Source of the DNA: Haematobia irritans
Lineage: Eukaryota > Arthropoda > Insecta > Diptera > Muscidae
NCBI RefSeq assembly: GCF_050003625.1
Contig: NC_134397.1
Coordinates: forward strand, 194,887,063-194,951,062
Direction: 5' to 3'
Length of the DNA: 64,000 bases
The translations under genes and the position numbers were made by a program. A model generated the notes under the pieces. It made no database searches and was not told the origin of the DNA. It saw nothing but the letters and a program-made list of their open reading frames with translations. Positions 20,560-32,380 of this stretch are shown one piece after another; the first letter of the stretch is position 1; the number at the start of each line of letters is the position of its first letter.

Positions 20560-20745
20560 TCACTTAAAACGGCATGATTCCGTACTTTTTAAGACTTGTA
20601 CAAAAGGACTGCATCGGAAGTGGAAAAATTGATAGGGGATCCCTGAATGCGCTTTAAAATTGTATGGTCAGCGGTTCGATTCTCCATCCAGGCGAAAGGT
20701 AAAATTTAAAAAATTATAAAATCGAATAATTTCTTCTACATTGTT
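20560..20745 (+). mobile_element. Possible tRNA-derived SINE relic
   Basis: GCGGTTCGATTCTCC at about 20672 fits a Pol III B-box/T-arm, and TCCATCCAGGCG follows as an acceptor-like 3' strand. A convincing A-box is not seen in the 60 bp upstream. The 3' part (GGTAAAATTTAAAAAATTAT and onwards) could be the SINE body. Assignment is tentative. Confidence 0.35.
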
Positions 20746-22295
20746 TGTATTACAGAAAAAGGTGCTAAAAACTAAAAAAACTCGTGGAATTAAGAAAGAT
20801 GTGGAGGAAAATGCAATTAGCCATAAAGATTGTTTTTTTTTGAGTTAATCTTTATGAAATTGTTTTTACATCCTGGAAAAGAATAAACGTTTATCACAAA
20901 AAAGTATATACTTTGCTTCCAAATAAACTTCCTTACAGCAAATAGCAAATGATAAACGATCTTTGTTTGTCTAAAATTTCGTTTGGGAGGAAAGAATTTT
21001 TTTTTTGCGTTTATAAGAACCATGAGATAAAAATATTATAGAGGAGAGAAACTCCATGACCATTTTTATGGATGGACAGAAATGTTACTAATGTTACTAA
21101 CTCGAAAGCCACCATTTACCACACTAAAAAACGACTCTTTTCTGAGGAACAATGTCTTCGACAAATTAAATTTTTCTGTTTACTCTAAAAAAAATATTTT
21201 GAAAGCAAATAAAAAATTACACGTTAGTTTGACGAACCGATCCCAAACTGATGGTTTCATTTGTCCTGAGGGGAGAGAACTGACCGTTTTATTGGTAAAA
21301 CACCCGGTGAAATTTACATGGGGTTGTCATAGGAAGGGTTTAATTTTAGTACCGAGTAGAAAATATATACAATGAAAAAGAATAGTTTTCGTTTCTGAGG
21401 AACGAAATTTCAGCCAACCGAAGTTTTCTTTTAGCGCTAAAAATTTCTTTAGGAACAAATACAAAATATTAGAATATAGAATATAATATTCTGACAGTAC
21501 AAACTCTATAGAGACAATAGCTTCAACGGTTGCCCCAATCTCGGATTTATTTGAACTTAAAGAAAATAATTTCTAGCAAAGGAGAATTTCGCTTGACGAA
21601 TATTTCGTTCCGGAGTAAAGTATTTTTGTTTTTTTTTTTTGGTGCACATTTATACAATATCCCTGATTCGAGTGGGGAACATTACAATACATTAAGTGAT
21701 TATATGGAAATGTGTTGATTTTTGCAAAGGCTCTTAAAAGTTATAAAAAAAATAAGAAAAGATGAATTTATTTTGGTATTACCTAAATGACACATGGAAA
21801 TGCATTAAGGAAGCAATTTCCTGTCAACTTTTCATACATCAGTATATAATGTATATTAGGGTCGATCAAAGAATTAAAAATAATCAAATTCAAAAAACAA
21901 ACTGAAGAACTATTTCAACATTTTATTAGAATAAACGATTAAAGTCTAGAGCAATATAATATTAAGTTTGAAACGTCATACACTTCATGTATGAAATTTC
22001 ACAATATTTCACAATATATCCGTATCAACCTAATATAATGCTAAAATGTCTTCAAAGCTAAAGTATTTTGCGAAATTTACGAAAGGAAGAGACAAAATCT
22101 GTAAAAGGGCAAACAAACTGTCAATATGATTGGCGCAGAAATTCAGACAAATTGAATGCTTTTAATGGCATATATTGTGAGTCATTGAAGATAAATGTAC
22201 GTGAAAAGGAAAATCATTAATTAGCGAGGTAAATTACCAAAAGTAAGAAAATAACAATATAAAAAAAAATAATAATAAAATATATGTTGTAATAA
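20746..22295. other. Non-coding stretch with degenerate direct repeats
   Basis: The phrase TTTCTGAGGAACnAA recurs at about 21138 and 21395, followed by related CGACAAATTAAA / AGCCAACCGAAG blocks. AAAATTTCGTTTGGGAGG at 20977 and ACGAATATTTCGTTCCGGAG at about 21597 look like further relatives. This may be an old transposon family. The short frames (21082-21375 and others) are not credible genes. Confidence 0.45.
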
Positions 22296-22400
22296 CCCAG
22301 CAAAAAAAAATCATTTCAAGCGCATCCAGATATCCTACGTCCATATTTTTTCACTTCCAATGAAGTTCTTTAAAACATGCACAATCGATGTTAATTTGAA
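22296..22400 (-). mobile_element. Terminus of a CCCAGC-type element
   Basis: TAA is followed by CCCAGCAAAAAAAAATCATT, then a CACTTCCAATGAAGTTCTTT block, as in the ends at 2885 and 63383. The rest of the copy is unrecognisable. Confidence 0.5.
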
Positions 22401-23567
22401 CATGCGTTCTTTAAATATTATAATTTAAAATTTTAATAAGGACAAATAAAATAAAGAAAATTTCCAATTTTAATTTTTTTTAAATCCGAAATATTGAAAT
22501 AGCATCATAACCGATCAATCACTTCGCAGAAAAAATATCACCCAATATTTCTAATTAAAAGATTTGGATTAAAGTTGGAAACGTAATCAATTTACAAAAA
22601 TCAACTGATACAATTAACTTTTTAATCAAACTATAAATTAAAGTCGGTCAAGAATATGATTGAATTTTTTTAAATGAAAATATTAGCTATTCTCATTATT
22701 TAATTTAAAAATATTTCCAAATACAATTGAACATTTTTTTTTGGAGACAATAATGAATAGAATTATTCATAAGTTCATAAAATTTTGACTCAAATTCTAG
22801 GAAACATGCTCTACATATCTGTGATCTTGCGTATATATTCCATATGCCAGTTAGAAACTTAACTGCTGAAAATTTTTCAGTTAAAGTTAACCGCAGAAAA
22901 GATATTTCCATTATTCTTTCTGTTAACTGGCAGTTAAAGCCTAACGAAGCTACATGAAAATGGCCGTTAATCACATAAAAAGAATGTTAAGAAATTATAT
23001 AAAATATAAAATTATAAAAAAAATATATAAATGCATTTAGATAATAATTTATTCAAATAATTATATACAAATAAATTATAGTTTACAACCAAATTGAATC
23101 GATTAAAAATTATTTAAATTTCCGAAAAAATCAAATAATTTTTTAATAAGTATATTATGTTGTTTCTACACCCTCAAAAAACATCGCTTCTGTAACATAT
23201 ACCCCAAACACATTTTGCTTCAAGCATATATATTTTCAGGATTGGTCCAAACAAAATATTGTTTGTATTATTCAAAAATATTATGTTTCACCTTAGGGCA
23301 TACACTGGTAGAAAAAAATTTTAATGAAAAAAATTTTAATTAATTTCTTTGTGTGGATATATTTTTAAGGCGCCAATTGCTTACTTCCATTATTTTACTT
23401 GCAGCATACTCTCTAGGTCTCTCTTTCTAAACACATATATGTTTATAGGCTATTTCTAAATTAATATATGTTTGCATCTAAGCATATTATATTTACAAAC
23501 ATTTTATGTCCCAACAATAACATGTTCTAACATATTATCATATATGTTCCAAACATGTTATGATATA
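22401..23567. other. AT-rich non-coding stretch
   Basis: No gene. From 23165 to 23560 a degenerate family of CAAACATATTAT / CATGTTnnAACATAT motifs recurs (AACAAAATATTGTTTG, AACATGTTATGATAT), suggesting an old inverted-repeat element next to the array that follows. Confidence 0.45.
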
Positions 23568-24050
23568 AAATTTTCTATAGAAATAAAATTTGGACAAAAT
23601 TTTCTGTAGAAAATAAAATTTTGACAAAATTTTCTATAGAAATAAAATTTTGACAAAATTTTCTATAGAAATAAAAATTTTGACAAAGTGTTCTATAGAA
23701 ATTAAATTTTGACAAAATTTTCCATAAAAATAAAATTTTGACAACATTTTCTATAGAAATAAAATTTTGACAAAATTTTCTATAGAAATAAAATTTTGAC
23801 AAAAATTTCTATAGAAATAAAATTTTGACAAAATTTTCTGTAGAAATAAAATTTTGACAAATTTTCTATAGAAATAAAATTTTGACAAAATTTTATATAG
23901 AAATAAAATTTTTACAAAATTTTCTACAGAAATAAAATTTTGACAAAATTTTCTATAGCAATAACATTTTGACAAAATTTTCTACAGGAATAAAATGTTG
24001 ACAAAATTTTCTATAGAAATAAAATTTTGACAAAATTTTCTATAGAAATA

Positions 24051-24345
24051 TTTTTTTTTTGTTTTGTTTGTTATTGTTGGCTTCTCTTCAATCGTTATTG
24101 TTGTTTTTGATCTCAGCCTAAAGCCATGAATTGACTAAACTACAAGTTTAGCTTAACCAACAGAGGAAAAGTATGCTTGTCAAATTTATTTGCATATAGA
24201 CTGCAAGATGGTTGGATGTACAGCAGTTTCGGAATTACCGCATTCCTCATCAGCATCCTCTACTTGCAGCAAAACTATCAACCAATTATCAGAATAAATT
24301 CGGGTAATTCACTCAACCCAAAGTGAACTACACTTGAACCTCCCT
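24051..24345 (+). repeat. Non-satellite spacer of the higher-order unit, copy 1
   Basis: Starts in a T-run, then GTTTTGTTTGTTATTGTTGG, and ends GAACTACACTTGAACCTCCC. Normal base composition, no long frame, one small dyad (AAACTACAAGTTT). It has no match to other elements in the window apart from a short echo at 29683-29705 (TTTTGTTTGTTATTGTTG). Confidence 0.9.
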
Positions 24346-25860
24346 AAAAATTTTGACAAAATTTTCTATAGAAATAAAATTTTGACAAATTTTTCTATAG
24401 AAATAAAATCTTGAAAAAATTTCCATGGATATTAAAATTTGACAAAATTTTCTATAGAAATAAAATTTTAACAAAATTTTCTAGGGAAATAAAATATTGA
24501 AAAAATTTTCTATGTAATTAAAATTTTGAGAAAATTTTCTATGGAAATAAAATTTTAAGAAAAATTTCTAGAGAAATAAAATGTTGACAAAATTTTCTAT
24601 AGAAATAACATGTTGACAAAATTTTTTATAGAAATAAAAGTTTGACAAAATTTTCTATAGAAATAAAATTTTAACAAAATTTTCCATAGAAATAAAATTT
24701 TGACAACATTTTCTATAGAAATAAAAATTTTGACAAAGTGTTCTATAGAAATAAAATTTTGACAAAATCTTCTACAGAAATAAAATTTAGACAAAATTTT
24801 GTATAGAAATAATATTTAGACAAAATTTTCTATAGAAATAAAATTTTGACAAAATTTTCTATAGACATAAATTTTGACAAATTTTTTTATAGAAATAAAA
24901 TTTTGACAAAATTTTCCATTGAAATAAAATTTTGACAAAATTTTATATAGAAATAAAATTTTCTAAAGAAATAAAATTTTGACAAAATGTTCTATAGAAA
25001 TAAAATTTTGACAAAATTTTTTATAGAAATACAATTTTGACAAAATTTTCTATAGAAATAAAATTTTGACAAAATTTTCTATAGAAATAAAATTTTGACA
25101 AAATTTTCTATAGAAAGAAAATTTTGAGAAAATTTTCTATAGAAATAAATAAAATTTTTATAGAAATAAAATTTTGACAAAATTTTCTATAGAAATAAAA
25201 TTTTGACAAAATTTTCTGTAGAAAATTAAATTTTGACATTTTCTATGGAAATAAAATTTTAACAAAATTTTCTATGGAAATAAAATTTTAACAAAATTTT
25301 CTAGGGAAATAAAATATTGAAAAAATTTTCTATGTAAATAAAATTTTGAGAAAATTTTCTATGGAAATAAAATATTGAAAAATTTTATAGAAATAAAATT
25401 TGGACAAAATTTTCTGTAGAAAATAAAATTTTGACAAAATTTTCTATAGAAATAAAATTTTGACAAAATTTTCTATAGAAATAAAAATTTTGACAAAGTG
25501 TTCTATAGAAATTAAATTTTGACAAAATTTTCCATAAAAATAAAATTTTGACAACATTTTCTATAGAAATAAAATTTTGACAAAATTTTCTATAGAAATA
25601 AAATTTTGACAAAAATTTCTATAGAAATAAAATTTTGACAAAATTTTCTGTAGAAATAAAATTTTGACAAATTTTCTATAGAAATAAAATTTTGACAAAA
25701 TTTTATATAGAAATAAAATTTTTACAAAATTTTCTACAGAAATAAAATTTTGACAAAATTTTCTATAGCAATAACATTTTGACAAAATTTTCTACAGGAA
25801 TAAAATGTTGACAAAATTTTCTATAGAAATAAAATTTTGACAAAATTTTCTATAGAAATA

Positions 25861-26155
25861 TTTTTTTTTTGTTTTGTTTGTTATTGTTGGCTTCTCTTCA
25901 ATCGTTATTGTTGTTTTTGATCTCAGCCTAAAGCCATGAATTGACTAAACTACAAGTTTAGCTTAACCAACAGAGGAAAAGTATGCTTGTCAAATTTATT
26001 TGCATATAGACTGCAAGATGGTTGGATGTACAGCAGTTTCGGAATTACCGCATTCCTCATCAGCATCCTCTACTTGCAGCAAAACTATCAACCAATTATC
26101 AGAATAAATTCGGGTAATTCACTCAACCCAAAGTGAACTACACTTGAACCTCCCT
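25861..26155 (+). repeat. Non-satellite spacer, copy 2
   Basis: Same sequence as 24051-24345 at +1,810 bp; no difference noticed. Confidence 0.9.
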
Positions 26156-27670
26156 AAAAATTTTGACAAAATTTTCTATAGAAATAAAATTTTGACAAAT
26201 TTTTCTATAGAAATAAAATCTTGAAAAAATTTCCATGGATATTAAAATTTGACAAAATTTTCTATAGAAATAAAATTTTAACAAAATTTTCTAGGGAAAT
26301 AAAATATTGAAAAAATTTTCTATGTAATTAAAATTTTGAGAAAATTTTCTATGGAAATAAAATTTTAAGAAAAATTTCTAGAGAAATAAAATGTTGACAA
26401 AATTTTCTATAGAAATAACATGTTGACAAAATTTTTTATAGAAATAAAAGTTTGACAAAATTTTCTATAGAAATAAAATTTTAACAAAATTTTCCATAGA
26501 AATAAAATTTTGACAACATTTTCTATAGAAATAAAAATTTTGACAAAGTGTTCTATAGAAATAAAATTTTGACAAAATCTTCTACAGAAATAAAATTTAG
26601 ACAAAATTTTGTATAGAAATAATATTTAGACAAAATTTTCTATAGAAATAAAATTTTGACAAAATTTTCTATAGACATAAATTTTGACAAATTTTTTTAT
26701 AGAAATAAAATTTTGACAAAATTTTCCATTGAAATAAAATTTTGACAAAATTTTATATAGAAATAAAATTTTCTAAAGAAATAAAATTTTGACAAAATGT
26801 TCTATAGAAATAAAATTTTGACAAAATTTTTTATAGAAATACAATTTTGACAAAATTTTCTATAGAAATAAAATTTTGACAAAATTTTCTATAGAAATAA
26901 AATTTTGACAAAATTTTCTATAGAAAGAAAATTTTGAGAAAATTTTCTATAGAAATAAATAAAATTTTTATAGAAATAAAATTTTGACAAAATTTTCTAT
27001 AGAAATAAAATTTTGACAAAATTTTCTGTAGAAAATTAAATTTTGACATTTTCTATGGAAATAAAATTTTAACAAAATTTTCTATGGAAATAAAATTTTA
27101 ACAAAATTTTCTAGGGAAATAAAATATTGAAAAAATTTTCTATGTAAATAAAATTTTGAGAAAATTTTCTATGGAAATAAAATATTGAAAAATTTTATAG
27201 AAATAAAATTTGGACAAAATTTTCTGTAGAAAATAAAATTTTGACAAAATTTTCTATAGAAATAAAATTTTGACAAAATTTTCTATAGAAATAAAAATTT
27301 TGACAAAGTGTTCTATAGAAATTAAATTTTGACAAAATTTTCCATAAAAATAAAATTTTGACAACATTTTCTATAGAAATAAAATTTTGACAAAATTTTC
27401 TATAGAAATAAAATTTTGACAAAAATTTCTATAGAAATAAAATTTTGACAAAATTTTCTGTAGAAATAAAATTTTGACAAATTTTCTATAGAAATAAAAT
27501 TTTGACAAAATTTTATATAGAAATAAAATTTTTACAAAATTTTCTACAGAAATAAAATTTTGACAAAATTTTCTATAGCAATAACATTTTGACAAAATTT
27601 TCTACAGGAATAAAATGTTGACAAAATTTTCTATAGAAATAAAATTTTGACAAAATTTTCTATAGAAATA

Positions 27671-27965
27671 TTTTTTTTTTGTTTTGTTTGTTATTGTTGG
27701 CTTCTCTTCAATCGTTATTGTTGTTTTTGATCTCAGCCTAAAGCCATGAATTGACTAAACTACAAGTTTAGCTTAACCAACAGAGGAAAAGTATGCTTGT
27801 CAAATTTATTTGCATATAGACTGCAAGATGGTTGGATGTACAGCAGTTTCGGAATTACCGCATTCCTCATCAGCATCCTCTACTTGCAGCAAAACTATCA
27901 ACCAATTATCAGAATAAATTCGGGTAATTCACTCAACCCAAAGTGAACTACACTTGAACCTCCCT
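27671..27965 (+). repeat. Non-satellite spacer, copy 3
   Basis: Same sequence as 24051-24345 at +3,620 bp; no difference noticed. Confidence 0.9.
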
Positions 27966-30825
27966 AAAAATTTTGACAAAATTTTCTATAGAAATAAAAT
28001 TTTGACAAATTTTTCTATAGAAATAAAATCTTGAAAAAATTTCCATGGATATTAAAATTTGACAAAATTTTCTATAGAAATAAAATTTTAACAAAATTTT
28101 CTAGGGAAATAAAATATTGAAAAAATTTTCTATGTAATTAAAATTTTGAGAAAATTTTCTATGGAAATAAAATTTTAAGAAAAATTTCTAGAGAAATAAA
28201 ATGTTGACAAAATTTTCTATAGAAATAACATGTTGACAAAATTTTTTATAGAAATAAAAGTTTGACAAAATTTTCTATAGAAATAAAATTTTAACAAAAT
28301 TTTCCATAGAAATAAAATTTTGACAACATTTTCTATAGAAATAAAAATTTTGACAAAGTGTTCTATAGAAATAAAATTTTGACAAAATCTTCTACAGAAA
28401 TAAAATTTAGACAAAATTTTGTATAGAAATAATATTTAGACAAAATTTTCTATAGAAATAAAATTTTGACAAAATTTTCTATAGACATAAATTTTGACAA
28501 ATTTTTTTATAGAAATAAAATTTTGACAAAATTTTCCATTGAAATAAAATTTTGACAAAATTTTATATAGAAATAAAATTTTCTAAAGAAATAAAATTTT
28601 GACAAAATGTTCTATAGAAATAAAATTTTGACAAAATTTTTTATAGAAATACAATTTTGACAAAATTTTCTATAGAAATAAAATTTTGACAAAATTTTCT
28701 ATAGAAATAAAATTTTGACAAAATTTTCTATAGAAAGAAAATTTTGAGAAAATTTTCTATAGAAATAAATAAAATTTTTATAGAAATAAAATTTTGACAA
28801 AATTTTCTATAGAAATAAAATTTTGACAAAATTTTCTGTAGAAAATTAAATTTTGACATTTTCTATGGAAATAAAATTTTAACAAAATTTTCTATGGAAA
28901 TAAAATTTTAACAAAATTTTCTAGGGAAATAAAATATTGAAAAAATTTTCTATGTAAATAAAATTTTGAGAAAATTTTCTATGGAAATAAAATATTGAAA
29001 AATTTTCTATGGAAATAAAATTTTAAGAAAATTTTCTAGAGAAATAAAATGTTGACAAAATTTTCTATAGAAATAACATGTTGACAAAATTTTTTATAGA
29101 AATAAAAGATTGACAAAATTTTCTATAGAAATAAAATTTTAACAAAACTTTCCATAGAAATAAAATTTTGACATCATTTTCTATAGAAATAAAAATTTTG
29201 ACAAAGTGTTCTATAGAAATAAAATTTTGACAAAATCTTCTACAGAAATAAAATTTAGACAAAATTTTGTATAGAAATAATATTTAGACAAAATTTTCTA
29301 TAGAAATAAAATTTTGACAAAATTTTCTATAGACATAAATTTTGACAAATTTTTTTATAGAAATAAAATTTTGACAAAATTTTCCATTGAAATAAAATTT
29401 TGACAAAATTTTATATAGATATAAAATTTTCTAAAGAAATAAAATTTTGACAAAATGTTCTATAGAAATAAAATTTTGACAAAATTTTTTATAGAAATAC
29501 AATTTTGACAAAATTTTCTATAGAAATAAAATTTTGACAAAATTTTCTATAGAAATAAAATTTTGACAAAATTTTCTATAGAAAGAAAATTTTGAGAAAA
29601 TTTTCTATAGAAATAAATAAAATTTTTATAGAAATAAAATTTTGACAAAATTTTCTGTAGAAAATTAAATTTTGACATTTTCATTCGTTTTGTTTGTTAT
29701 TGTTGACATTTTTATTTGACATTTTCTATAGAAATACAATTTTGACAAAATTTTCAATAAACAAATTTGGACAAAATTTTCTATAAAAAAAAAATTTTTC
29801 TATAGAAATAACATGTTGACAAAATTTTTTATAGAAATAAAAGTTTGACAAAATTTTCTATAGAAATAAAATTTTAACAAAATTTTCCATAGAAATAAAA
29901 TTTTGACAACATTTTCGATAGCAATAAACATTTTGACAAAGTGTTCTATAGAAATAAAATGTTGACAAAATTTTCCATAAAAATAAAATTTTAACAAAAT
30001 TTTCTACAGAAATAAAATTTTGACAAAATTTTTTATAGAAATAAAAGTTTGACAAAATTTTCTATAGAAATAAAATTTTGACAAAATTTTCCATTGAAAT
30101 AAAATTTTGACAAAATATTTTATAAAAATAAAATCTTTACGAAATTTTCTATAGAAATAAAATTTAGACAAAATCTTCTATAGACATAAAATTTAGACAA
30201 AATTTTGTATAGAAATAAAATTTAGACAAAATTTTCTATAGATATTTTCTATAGAAATAAATTTTGACAAAATTTTGTATAGAAATAAAATTTTGTATAG
30301 AAATAAAATTTTGAGAAAATTTTCTATAGAAATAAAATTTTGACAAAATTTTCTATAGAAATAAAATTGTGACAAAATTTTCTACAAACATAAAATTTTG
30401 ACAAAATTTTCTATAGAAATAAAATTTTGACAAAATTTTCCATAGAAATAAAATTTTGACAAAATTTTCCATAGAAACAAAATTTTAACAAAAATTTTCT
30501 ATAGAAATAAAATTTTGACAAAATTTTCCATAGAAACAAAATTTTAACACAAATGTTATAAAGAAATAAAATTTTAACAAAAAATTTCTAAAGAAATAAA
30601 ATTTTGACAAAATTTTCTATAAAAATAAAATGTTGACAAAATTTTGTATAGAAATAAAATTTTGACAACATTTTTTTAGAAATAAATTTTTGAAAAAAAT
30701 CTTTAGGTCTAAACTTTTTTTAAAATAATATTTTGAAAATATTTATGTAGAAATAAAATTTTAAAATTTTTATGTAGAAATAAAATTTTCCAAGAAAAAA
30801 ATGTCGGGAATCGGGATCACCCTCT

Positions 30826-30895
30826 GAAATTTTCAGGAAAATCATTGAGCTTCAATTGAAAATTTCAGGAAAATCATTGAGCTTCAATTGAAGAG
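30826..30895 (+). repeat. 32-bp tandem duplication
   Basis: TCAGGAAAATCATTGAGCTT begins at 30833 and again at 30865, with both copies ending in CAATTGAA. Confidence 0.9.
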
Positions 30896-32380
30896 GGCCC
30901 CCTCCCATCGATTTATCACAAAGAGAAGGTATTATATTTTGATATTATTCTCTGCAAGTACATGATAGAAGAAATTTTTTTGATGTTTGTTTTTGATATA
31001 AGAAGGATAAAGGACCCAACCCCTTTTCCGCACAAATAGCGAAAAATGAAGTGCCTATTTTCATCATCGCACTATCCCTCTCTATTAAGCCATTTCAGCG
31101 TTTATAGACTTGATTGAATCTCATTGTTATTGATAGCAATTAACCAAGCAATCAATTAAATTGAATAAGTAGAAGTTATGAGTAATACTATTTGTGATAA
31201 GTGTGTACACATTATTATTGAAAATTTTCTCCCAATCGATTTTAGTTTTTATTGCTACTGACAAAATCCCATTTTGTAATTGGTTAAGGAAAACATAAAA
31301 AACACAAAATTCTAATAAACATTTAAAAGCATTATAATATCATCTATAATAAATGTTACTACCAAATTATCCGTCATGTGAAACACGGAATGATGAATGA
31401 GTTCATTATTAGGGCAATTTGTCATTGAGTGGAGGTTATGTTTCGTTTCGATTCGTTTCTTTTCATTAGTTATGTCAGCTTTTAATAATAATTATTGCAT
31501 TTTAGTAATTTTATTAATTAACTGCAAATAATCATCCATTCCAGACTAGTGACACAATAAGGTTGTATTTAATTTTCTTCCTGGCTATAAAAAAATTATT
31601 TCTTTTATTTGAAAATTAAATAATTTTCGTTTTTCTTTGTCATTCTCATTTGATCATCCAAAAAAAAAAAAAAAAAAAAAACGAGAGAAAATAATTACCA
31701 ATCAACACGCAATTTCATTTTTTTCCTTGGTGTTTTTTATAACATAAAACAAAAATGTTTAATAACCAAAAGCATACAAAAAAACAAACCAGGTCTAGAA
31801 CAAATAAATGAAAACCATTTACGTGGTCATTATGGCCATAAAATATCGAATAGAATGTTAGGACATTAGGTTGTTGTAGTCCTCTAACATAGATACACGA
31901 GCTGTCCTATGGCAGTCTGTTGGTCAATAGATTTCTTGGTCATTGGTAAATTGTTAATGAATGGGACGATGGGATGTTGGCCTCCCCGAAACCCAAAATA
32001 AATATTTAGTACGTTCAAATATTTAATTAAAAAGAATATTTATAAACTGAGAAGGTAGAAAATGCATTATCAAAGACGGCCAATCATTGTAGGAATATTG
32101 GATTGGAGTGTTGGATGTCTGATGAAAGGTGAATTTTCAATATATTTCCATTGCCTTATTTTTTTCCCTCGTAGGATAATAAACATATTTAACACGCAAT
32201 TAAGAGTTTAATTTTGAATGTGGAAGGAGACATGGAAAAAATAAAATTATAAAAAGGTGACAATTAAATGGCAATTATAAATATAGGAAATATTAACAAA
32301 TGTTTTATGAAGAAGTTCATTACAGTGGTTTTTATAAGTTTTAGAAATAGCAATATATTTCGTTTCATTTTTTTTGAAAT
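30896..32380. other. Non-coding stretch
   Basis: No gene recognised. More complex than its neighbours. Contains a 22-A run at 31661-31681, preceded by ordinary intergenic or intronic sequence. Nothing else supported. Confidence 0.5.

Larger units (their letters stand above)
23576..29005 (-). repeat. 1,810-bp higher-order unit, three tandem copies
   Basis: Units at about 23576-25385, 25386-27195 and 27196-29005. Wherever I compared them, including the internal non-array segment, they are identical. The identity starts at 23576 (preceding C versus T) and breaks at about 29007. A diverged partial fourth copy of the unit's middle follows at 29008-29680. Confidence 0.93.
23568..30790 (-). repeat. 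Long 29-bp minisatellite array with higher-order structure
   Basis: About 7.2 kb of the 29-bp unit in reverse orientation (TTCTATAGAAATAAAATTTT GACAAAA as seen on plus). The array is punctuated by a 295-bp non-repeat segment present three times. All short reverse frames (MSKFYFYRKFCQNFISIENF and similar) arise because three 29-bp units equal 29 codons and happen to lack stops; they are not genes. Divergence is low within 23.6-29.0 kb and grows towards 30.8 kb. Confidence 0.97.

Noticed and set aside
23575..30375. Many reverse frames reading MSKFYFYRKFCQNFISIENF-like sequence (also at 13.8, 14.9, 40-43 and 45.5-48 kb)
   Set aside because: Three 29-bp units make 29 codons and lack stops in one direction. 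The frames follow satellite arrays exactly and are not genes.
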